Positions 56,569-64,000 of a DNA stretch of 64,000 nucleotides are shown one piece after another (positions within the stretch are counted from its first letter, which is position 1; each line of letters starts with the position of its first letter). Location: assembly GCF_000204055.1 (NCBI RefSeq), contig NW_006768766.1, positions 2,071,243 to 2,135,242 on the forward strand, read 5' to 3'. The notes under the pieces were generated by a model. It saw nothing but the letters and a program-made list of their open reading frames with translations, was not told the DNA's origin and searched no databases. The position numbers were made by a program, and so were the translations under genes. The DNA comes from Melampsora larici-populina 98AG31 (Eukaryota > Basidiomycota > Pucciniomycetes > Pucciniales > Melampsoraceae).

Positions 56569-59385
56569 ATGAAGGATTGGATCGATACTCAATTAGCAAA
56601 AGGCAATATTCGACATTCCTCATCTCCGGCTGCTTCTCCAATTTTTTTCGTTAAGGTTCCTGGGAAGAAAAACCGACCTTGTGTAGATTATAGATCTTTA
56701 AATTCAATGACTATCCGTGACTCATTTCCTATTCCTTTGTTAGGAGATTTATTAACTAAGGTTTCTGGCTGTAGATATTTTACTAAATTAGATTTAAAAT
56801 CCGCTTTCAATTTTATTCGTGTTAGGGAAGGGGATGAGTGGAAGACTGCTTTTAGAACCCCCTGGGGTTTGTTTGAATGTCTAGTAATGCCTTTTGGATT
56901 AGCCAATGGCCCTGCTTGTTTTCAACGTTTCATTCAATCTGTCTTATCTGAATTTTTAGGTATTTCATGCTTTGTGTATATTGATGATATTTTAATTTTT
57001 TCCAAGACTCGTCAAGAACACCAGATACATGTAGAGCAAGTTTTACTCAAATTGCAACAGAATGAATTACGTGTATCTCAGGACAAGTGTCTCTTTTATC
57101 AATCTGAAGTTACCTTTTTAGGTTTTGTTATCTCTAGCACTGGACTGAGAATGGACCCTAATAAGTTGAAAACCATTGCTGACTGGCCTTATCCCGTGAA
57201 TTCGAAACAGCTTTACAGATTTTTAGGTTTTACCAATTTTTATCGTCGTTTTATTCATCAATTTTCAGACATTTCTTCTCCACTTACAGCTTTGACTCAA
57301 AAGACTGCTGACGTAGTGACTGGTTTAGCAAATCCTGAGTGTTTTTATGCTTTCAAAAATCTTCTACATGCTTTTACGGTTGCTCCTCTTCTTTCCCATT
57401 TTGACTTTGAGAAACCCAGGTCATTACAAGTTGATTGTTCAGGTTTTGCAATGGCTGCAATACTCTCTCAGCCGGATAAGGATGGTAATCTTTTACCTGT
57501 ATCTTTTTTTTCTCGTAAATTGACTCCAGCTGAAAGAAATTGGCAGGTACATGATCAGGAATTAGGCATTATTGTTGAAGCCTTTGAAGAATGGCGAGCC
57601 TGGTTAACTGGTACTCCTACTCCAGTAACCGTATTTTCTGATCACGCCAATCTTTGTTATTTCATGACCTCTCAAAAGTTAACTCCTAGGCAGGCGCGTT
57701 GGGCTTCTTATCTCAGTTCTTTTCATTTTCAAATTCTTCATACTCCAGGAAAAATTAATCCTGCAGATCCATTATCAAGACGTCCTGATTACAAGGTTAT
57801 ATCCAATGAATCAAATAGGATGACTCTTTTGAAGCCATATATGGTAAAAGATGGTGTTTCAGTATGTTCTATTGATACCACTTTTATCATTCCTTCTGCT
57901 GCGACTCGACAACTTCTCATTGATTCATATAAGGAATATGACAATGTTGATGGATCTAAGCCTCCGCCTCCATTTTTTACTTTTCAAGGAGGTTTGTGGT
58001 GGTTCCGTGATCGGTTATTTGTTCCGCCAACACTTCGTCAGCAAATTCTTTCAGCTTTTCATGACTCTACTTCCATGGGGCACCCGGGCCTTGCACATAT
58101 GTTGAGTGCAGTGACTAGGACCTTTGCTTGGAAAACTGTTCGTAAAGATATTATTGATTTTGTCCGAAGCTGCGATTCATGTCAGAGAACAAAACGCTCT
58201 ACTCAGAATCAAGTAGGAAGATTAATCCCGTCTGCAATACCGGATTGGCCTTGGAGCACGATAGGTATCGATTTTATTGTTAAGTTACCTATATCATCCG
58301 GTTGCGATTCCATTTTAGTAATCACAGACCATTTTTCAAAAGGTGCTCACTTCATCCCTTGTCGGGAATCAATGAGCGCTCCCCAATTAGCATCTCTTTT
58401 TATATCTCAATTTTTTCGATATCATGGGTTTCCTGATAAAATTGTTTCAGATCGAGGTTCGACTTTTGTTTTGGCCTTCTGGATTTCTGTTCAAAGACAG
58501 CTACGTATACATCCTGCTCCCTCTACTGCTTTCCACCCACAGACAAATGGACAAACAGAGAGGACGAATCAGGTTTTAGAGTCATATTTAAGACATTTTA
58601 TTGGATATCGACAAGATGATTGGGTTGAACTATTACCCATGGCCGAGTTTTGTTTTAACAATTCAACTTCTTCCTCTACCAATCTTACTCCATTTTTTTC
58701 TTGGCAAGGTTTTCACCCTAGAGCCAATAGTTTCACCGAATTCTCAAGGGTTCCACATGCTGATAAATTTGTGGAACACTTAGAAGCAACTCAATTGAAC
58801 CTTTTGTTATCTTTGAAGCATGCGAAGCAGGCTCAAGCAGATCAGTACAACAAACACAGTCGAGAAGCTCCAGTTTATTCGCCTGGGGAATTAGTCTGGT
58901 TGTCACGACAAAATATAACCACGGCTAGGCCTTCATCGAAATTAGATTATCGTCGTATTGGACCATTTCCTGTAGTACAAATGATTGGAAGAAATGTGGT
59001 TAAATTAAATTTGGGCAGTACCTATTCAAGACTTCATCCCGTTTTTAATACCTCTCTCATCTCACCATATATATCTCCTTCTGTAGGAGGTCGTGTCACC
59101 CCGGAAAGACGTATAGAAGGACAAGTGGCACCTACTCATGATTGGAGGCATGTTTCAGCAGTTTTGGATTATCGAAAGAAAGGCAAAGCAGCTCCCAAAT
59201 ATTTGTTAAGGTGGTTAGGAAGGCCGATTTCAGATGATACTTGGGTTTCCTTAACAGACATCTCGTCTGATTTAGATTTATTTCTTTTAAATTTTCACGC
59301 CAAATATCCACAATTTCCATGTCCTTCAAAACTTTTAGATAATCGTTATGCGATGGGATATCAAGCAGCGTTGGGAAATCTTTAG
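56569..59385 (+). CDS. RT-RNase H-integrase-chromodomain polyprotein of Ty3 copy 2
   Basis: 938-codon intact frame. RT with YIDD at 137-140 and FTKLDLKSAF. RNase H with D289, E331 and D358 (QVDCSGFAM, VHDQELG, FSDHANL). Integrase zinc domain with H505, C535 and C538 (GHPGLAH, RSCDSCQRTK). DDE core D568, D628, E664 (IGIDFIV, VSDRGSTF, NGQTERTNQ). GPY/F module (YRRIGPFPVVQMIG) and a C-terminal chromodomain (AVLDYRKKGKAAPKYLLRWLG...DDTWV), which directs chromoviruses to heterochromatin. The first ATG is taken as the start only for lack of a better one; in the living element it would be fused to Gag-protease, which here ends 53 bp upstream in another frame. Confidence 0.93.
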   Translation: MKDWIDTQLAKGNIRHSSSPAASPIFFVKVPGKKNRPCVDYRSLNSMTIRDSFPIPLLGDLLTKVSGCRYFTKLDLKSAFNFIRVREGDEWKTAFRTPWGLFECLVMPFGLANGPACFQRFIQSVLSEFLGISCFVYIDDILIFSKTRQEHQIHVEQVLLKLQQNELRVSQDKCLFYQSEVTFLGFVISSTGLRMDPNKLKTIADWPYPVNSKQLYRFLGFTNFYRRFIHQFSDISSPLTALTQKTADVVTGLANPECFYAFKNLLHAFTVAPLLSHFDFEKPRSLQVDCSGFAMAAILSQPDKDGNLLPVSFFSRKLTPAERNWQVHDQELGIIVEAFEEWRAWLTGTPTPVTVFSDHANLCYFMTSQKLTPRQARWASYLSSFHFQILHTPGKINPADPLSRRPDYKVISNESNRMTLLKPYMVKDGVSVCSIDTTFIIPSAATRQLLIDSYKEYDNVDGSKPPPPFFTFQGGLWWFRDRLFVPPTLRQQILSAFHDSTSMGHPGLAHMLSAVTRTFAWKTVRKDIIDFVRSCDSCQRTKRSTQNQVGRLIPSAIPDWPWSTIGIDFIVKLPISSGCDSILVITDHFSKGAHFIPCRESMSAPQLASLFISQFFRYHGFPDKIVSDRGSTFVLAFWISVQRQLRIHPAPSTAFHPQTNGQTERTNQVLESYLRHFIGYRQDDWVELLPMAEFCFNNSTSSSTNLTPFFSWQGFHPRANSFTEFSRVPHADKFVEHLEATQLNLLLSLKHAKQAQADQYNKHSREAPVYSPGELVWLSRQNITTARPSSKLDYRRIGPFPVVQMIGRNVVKLNLGSTYSRLHPVFNTSLISPYISPSVGGRVTPERRIEGQVAPTHDWRHVSAVLDYRKKGKAAPKYLLRWLGRPISDDTWVSLTDISSDLDLFLLNFHAKYPQFPCPSKLLDNRYAMGYQAALGNL

Positions 59386-59404
59386 GGTAGACGAAAATCA
59401 TTAT

Positions 59405-59679
59405 TGTAATGATTTGTAATATTGTAAAGAAATATTCAAATCTACTAGGAGATATTATCAAATGTAAAAGAGATGGAATGATTGGAAATGGTTGTTATAG
59501 TGAATATGGTTGTTAGGATAAGATGTTACAAACTGTTTATGTATATATATGTTGTTAGTTTACAATTGTTTTATTCTTTTCTTATCGAATTATTAAAGTA
59601 GCTTTATCACTCTTAAAAACTAGAACAAAACTCGTGATAAGAGCAATGCTCCACGAGACCCTAGACAAGAGCCCTTACA
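59405..59679 (+). repeat. LTR3 (3' LTR of copy 2)
   Basis: 275 bp, nearly identical to LTR1; followed by the target duplication ACCCC at 59680-59684. Confidence 0.92.
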
Positions 59680-59944
59680 ACCCCAAGGAACCCCGAGCCT
59701 TTCGTGCTTCAAATATATGTATGAGTTGGATCTATTTTTACCTGAGCAAGAAAATAGAAAACCCAAGCAGAGCCAAGCCTCTCGTGATCGGGTGAGTAGA
59801 TAAGCTCGACTCTTGCGCCATGACGGCCTTACTTATAGCCCATCATTTGAGCTCTCCAAAATCACAGAGGAATTATCGAATTATATCTCTCCGACCTTAT
59901 CCCTTCTTTGATTTTTAATTTACTCAATCCTACTCAATCACATC

Positions 59945-60482
59945 ATGCACTTCTCTATCATATTAACCGTCATCACTTCACTTGCAGGTATGTGGGCTTG
60001 AATCAATCTCACGTTACTTCATTCTGATACCACTCTACATTTTTGTTCTACCTCAGCTATCACAATTGCAGTGCCCCTCGCCACGTAAGACTTGCTTCTC
60101 GTCCATACTGCATTGTTTGGATTTAGCTTATTTTATATATGTTGTTTGGTGAAAATTAGCAATCCCTATGTCAGTAGATTGATGACTCGGAGCAGCACTT
60201 CGACTGGAAGTACCATGTAAGTCAAGCTCTCAAACCATCCTTTCATTGGAAAACATTTCAAATTGGTCATGTACATTATGTTCATGATTTGTTGCGGCTA
60301 CCACTGGCACAGTACGCAAAGTACCACATCCTCGACCGACACTGCAACAGTCGGTGGTCTCGTGTAAGTTTTTTTTACCTCTCTACGCGTCTATGTAATG
60401 TAGTTACAATTGCTAATGAATCCATCAAACTCCCAACAGTGACTTTACCAATAGTGGCGGAGGTCATTATCCACGACGTTAA
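59945..60482 (+). CDS. Small secreted protein, five short exons (73 residues)
   Basis: Exons 59945-59987, 60057-60084, 60160-60216, 60313-60363 and 60440-60482. Introns are 69, 75, 96 and 76 nt, with donors GTATG, GTAAG, GTAAG and GTAAG and acceptors CAG, TAG, CAG and CAG. All four joins keep one open frame from ATG to TAA. The N-terminus MHFSIILTVITSLAA followed by ITIAVPLA is a textbook signal peptide. The mature part of about 50 residues is Ser/Thr-rich (TRSSTSTGST, QSTTSSTDTATVGG) and ends GGGHYPRR, with no cysteine. Rust genomes hold many such orphan secreted proteins, some of them effectors. That role is only a possibility here; a Ser/Thr-rich wall-associated peptide is the alternative. 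No exon is longer than 57 nt, so single-frame ORF scans miss it. Confidence 0.6.
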
Positions 60483-61816
60483 GTGTATGATCGATAAAGA
60501 AGCCGCACCTGGTTTATACATGTCTGTTCTTTACACTTCGACCTTGGAAACCTTTTTCTCTTATGGCGAGGGCTGACGAATGATTGCATCTACATAGTTC
60601 TGTTTCGGGGTAGTTCAAGATGACTTTAAACCATCACACTTGGTTGTGTTTCCTATTTTGTTTGTCACTAGCATAGCCAGACAAGTTTTTGACCTGCATT
60701 CAAGATTGGGCAAAATTTTTTATTTCATCAACTTTGCAACTTTCATTAATACACAAGACTTTTCCATTCTGGTGACTTTCGCTGGATTGAAGAATGGCAA
60801 AGAGCATGTCCACTGAATTGAATATTTGTCTCATCGCGGACAACGTCCTCCAGATAGTCTTTGAAAATAACCTTACCTTGGGTTCTCAATGCCAAGAGGA
60901 TAGATGAGAACTATGGTCTGGAGACAGCCTAAATGGCTTGTACCATCGTGGAAAAACTGGTATTCGCACCACCTCCCTTTGACCCCCATGTAGAGGGTAT
61001 AAACAAAGAAATTATGACCTCCCTCTGGAATGATCATTAAAAACTCAAATGTCGATTGGATGTTTGAAGCATGAATTCATGGTAATTTATCTGCACTTCC
61101 TCGTGCGATCCGATGAGACCTTATACATCACTTCTTCCATCATGAATTGTTCTTTCCTATCTCGATGCTAAACACAAAGAGAGTCGGTTTGTGAACATGT
61201 GTACATATATGGGAGAAGCAAAGAGGTATTGTTGAGAAAAGTTACTATTCTCACCAAGGGGACCCTTTTCCTCATTAGAATCCTAAATGACCATCCCCTT
61301 TCATTGAGTACCACGCAAGACTAGAGCTCCTGGTACTCACGGCGGCAAGCAACTAGGTTATGTTGCTACTCGCTGTATGAAAAGTTGTGCTGTGTAAATC
61401 AAATAAAACAAGGAGCCGGCAAAATACCTTGAAGGAAGTTTATGTAGACAAAGAGAATTGATGAGATTCATCAAGAGCATCAATTTATCATTCAACAAAC
61501 CAAATCTATTGTAGCCCAAGAATCCCGATCAAAAGTCAATACATGGACAATTCAAGCAATTGTGATGAACCGTGATGAAACTCGTCACAATAAAACATAC
61601 CTTATTCCAAATGATACAGATATGTATTCTGCGAAACTCTAGGTCATGGTGACTACGGGAGACTGCGAGCATGAACGCCGAGGTTGCAGTCTGACGAATT
61701 TCTAGTAAATTCAATAACACATACATTTCTTGATCTGGTTGATCGATGTATCATCCGGGTCGACATCATGAATGGTCATAATAATACAACATTTTGAAAT
61801 TCAACCTGTGGGCTCC
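60483..61816. other. Spacer downstream of the secreted protein and Rtr1 genes
   Basis: 1.3 kb. A minus-strand open segment at 61603-61726 (MYVLLNLLEIRQTATSAF...) ends at AATAAG|GTATGT and could be an isolated exon, but no partner exon in phase was found. Nothing else recognised. Confidence 0.35.
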
Positions 61817-63481
61817 TCAGGACCTAAGTTGATCATTATCCCTCAACTGATCTCTCAAACTCATAGCCCAATCAATTGCCATCCTATCTTCATCCGATCC
61901 AACATTATAAACCACCTCAGAGTCCCATCCACATCTCATCGGATTATCAACATCACCATCATTTAATAAAGCTCGTGTTTGATATCTACGTCGATATGAG
62001 CCTGCATTCGAATCACTCAGTACAGATTGTTGTTTGATGATCTCCCCGAGAGATTCGTACGTCTCCGCTTCCAACATCTCTTCATCTTCATCTGATATCG
62101 AGTCATCTGCCCATCCCACATCACGAGACGTTTGGTTCGACTTGGGCGTAGCGGGGGTGTAATCCTCCATACTGATTGCAGTGGACTGTCGTGGAGATGG
62201 AGGTAGTGGTAGAGGTAAGCCTTGTTCAGATGAAATCGGTGCGTGTTCAGTGATGGTGAGAGAGGCGAGGATATGTTCCAGGTCTTGTTTAGCCGAACTT
62301 TTCATAAGAGGCGCCAATAACTCGTCCAAAACTCCTGGAGTTTGTTTCATGGTTGAGGTCGAGGCAGATGATGAGATCGTAGCTTGTTCTTCTTCAATCT
62401 CTTCCAACAATTTAAGATCGTCTTGATCATTCAGCATACCCTGAACACCAATTCCAAATCGATGATTATGAGCCTTTGCCCAATCCGGTTCACGACCTAA
62501 TACACTCTTTTCATACCATTCACTTCGCTTGAGACAAGTCGTACTACAAAATTGACCCGATTGCTTGACATCGAGTAACTTGCGACGTGAAAGGCAAATC
62601 TGAAGTTGAGGTAGATCAGAGTTCGTATAGGGCCTTCTTGGAGATTTATCACATAATGGATAACCGCAAAGTCCACTCGAATGTCTTTCGATGATTACAT
62701 CTTCCCGATAATCAGCCGGTTTGAGATGTTTTGCCTGCAGGAAAAGATGAAAAAGTACAAAACCAAAATAAATTGGTGTTTGAGCAATTTTTTTCCCAAG
62801 AATTAGTATGATCACATTCATCATGAGATTTATCATTCTTCGAGCCGAAAATAGAAAATGATTGAAAGGCTTTACGCAACAGCATCCTTGAGAGTCTTTC
62901 GATCCACTTTGTTTTCACTCAAGACAGTGACCCAATGTATAATATTTAAACTATCCATGGCCCTTCTTTCGCTAGCTTTCTGTACATTTTCCGACCATCT
63001 TTCGTTTTCTTCTTTTCGAGCTGCAGCCTTAGGTCGACGATGAGGTCCAGGATGGGATGACTGGACTACTTTGAAGCTTGAGGTCGGTTTCTACGGCAGA
63101 CAGATAATTAAAAAGTCTGTTAGTGGTCTGCAAGCATAATCCGAGGAGCTAAACGGAACCAAGTGCCGGATTTAAAAAGATAGGTCTCCGATGACGATAA
63201 AATTGAAGACTAACATGGTGATATGAGTGGGATTTTGATTGCGGCTTGCCAATAATTTTAGGCTGATCAAAGCTATGTGCGGTATGATCCATACTGACAA
63301 TATGCGGTGCTCTCGAGCTCCCGGAGTTAGAGGCAGTATTGTTGCGAGTGATCAGTTGAACGATCTCTTCACTACATCTGTCGTCGTTAAGGACATCCTT
63401 CAAAGCACGACAGTCGAGTGAATCCAAATCACCATGAACTTGATCAAACAACTGATTGTGATCTATGTTCTGGGTTCCCAT
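61817..63481 (-). CDS. RTR1: Rtr1/RPAP2-type RNA polymerase II CTD phosphatase
   Basis: Exons 63215-63481, 62881-63090 and 61817-62734, about 464 residues. Rtr1/RPAP2 proteins bind Pol II and remove phosphate from Ser5 of the CTD; they also help Pol II enter the nucleus. The core is clear: PADYREDVIIERHSSGLCGYPLC then FCSTTCLKRSEWYEKSVLGREPDW, giving C-x4-C and C-x3-C zinc ligands. The N-terminal helix region (ENVQKASERRAMDSLNIIHW...) precedes it, and the C-terminal part is acidic and probably disordered. Intron 1 is clean (GTTAGT...CGTAG). The donor of intron 2 is poor: the only in-phase GT is GTTGCG at 62879-62880, whereas GCGTAAAG two codons on would not keep phase with the CAG acceptor at 62735. 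The housekeeping nature contrasts with the rest of the window. Confidence 0.82.
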
Positions 63482-64000
63482 GGAGTTAACTTTTTGTAAT
63501 CGATGCAATGTCGTATAGAGTGGATAGATAGATGATAGAAAGATGATTGGAGCGTAAGGAACTCGGTCAACAAGGTTTTTAAAGCTAGAACCCCCAAGGA
63601 AGTGCAAAATGAATGGTTTACCGGATAGCCCATCTGAGCCAGCTCCGGGCCGGGTCGGAGTATCAATGTGAAGGTATCAGTGAAATTCAATTTGCCATTG
63701 GCGGGGTCCGCCAACCCTCTTAAACACATACACAACACCACCGCTCAAAAGCTCACCACTTCAAACTTCAACATCTCTAAAATCAAATTCAACCCATTTC
63801 TGTGGTGCTTCCACGCGTTTGGCGCACCAATTCGACTCGGCCTACATATGTAGAGGCTTCTTCATCTCCATCCATCCCCATCTCTTTGCGCATTGAGCTC
63901 ACCCTTGGACGATAGAGCAAGACTTTGATTCAACTAACCCCAACGATATCAAATTCACTACCTCTGTTCAACTTCGAACGCCTTTCTCTTTTTCATTTCA
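63482..64000. promoter_or_regulatory. Upstream region of the Rtr1 gene
   Basis: Contains GGGGTCCGCCAACCCTCT at 63703-63720 followed by TAAACACATAC, the block shared with the region upstream of F1. Short ORFs only. Confidence 0.4.

Larger units (their letters stand above)
53436..59679 (+). mobile_element. Ty3/gypsy chromovirus, copy 2
   Basis: LTR2 53436-53709, N gap 53987-54211, gag-protease up to 56516, pol 56569-59385, LTR3 59405-59679. The copies are spaced 5972 and 5969 bp apart and differ at few positions. Confidence 0.92.

Noticed and set aside
1..64000. CRISPR arrays, bacterial operons, riboswitches, rRNA genes
   Set aside because: No evenly spaced direct repeats with unique spacers and no bacterial features; the 25-bp repeat at 19171 has no spacers. 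The genome is eukaryotic.

Overview
The window looks like a stretch of a repeat-rich fungal nuclear genome, most likely a basidiomycete rust (Pucciniales; a Melampsora-type genome is my best guess). The reasons are short introns of 60-115 nt with GTGAGT/GTAAGT donors, an expanded family of two-exon F-box/LRR-like genes, a dense and varied transposon load (Ty3 chromovirus, tyrosine-recombinase retroelement, hAT, PIF/Harbinger, several MITEs), AT-rich spacers and a scaffold gap. The species is inference; no rRNA, tRNA or other marker gene was found to fix it.

Layout. 1-1350: two diverged ~563-bp repeat units, each holding an inverted repeat. 1187-1963: a two-exon gene of unknown function with an internal protein repeat (+). 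2759-6559: two intact F-box/LRR genes (-). 9691-9865: a pogo-type MITE. 9887-17347: a Ngaro-like tyrosine-recombinase retrotransposon with split direct repeats, on the minus strand (gag, RT-RNase H with an intron, recombinase). 18580-19546: a possible solo LTR with a 25-bp tandem repeat. 19661-28433: an F-box/LRR gene with a broken F-box exon, an intact paralogue, and a pseudogene of the first. 29094-32274: a decayed hAT transposon with TIRs and a direct target repeat. 34027-35590: an intact F-box/LRR gene. 36055-36623: a retropepsin remnant. 36745-37186: a MITE. 37194-42845: a PIF/Harbinger element with transposase and Myb/SANT-like partner gene. 45427-47106: the seventh F-box/LRR locus. 47464-59679: two Ty3/gypsy chromoviruses in tandem sharing the middle LTR, with a 225-bp N gap. 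59945-60482: a five-exon gene for a small secreted protein, found only by joining short exons. 61817-63481: an Rtr1/RPAP2-type phosphatase gene.

Function. The host genes fall into three groups: (i) F-box/LRR proteins, presumably substrate receptors of SCF ubiquitin ligases, all transcribed leftward and all sharing one phase-0 intron between the F-box exon and the LRR exon; (ii) one tiny candidate secreted protein; (iii) a housekeeping RNA polymerase II CTD phosphatase at the right end. Almost everything between the F-box genes is mobile DNA, so the array has been spread apart by insertions. Several transposon genes are broken by single in-frame stop codons; in the Ty3 elements all three are TGA preceded by T, which fits C-to-T change at TCG sites.
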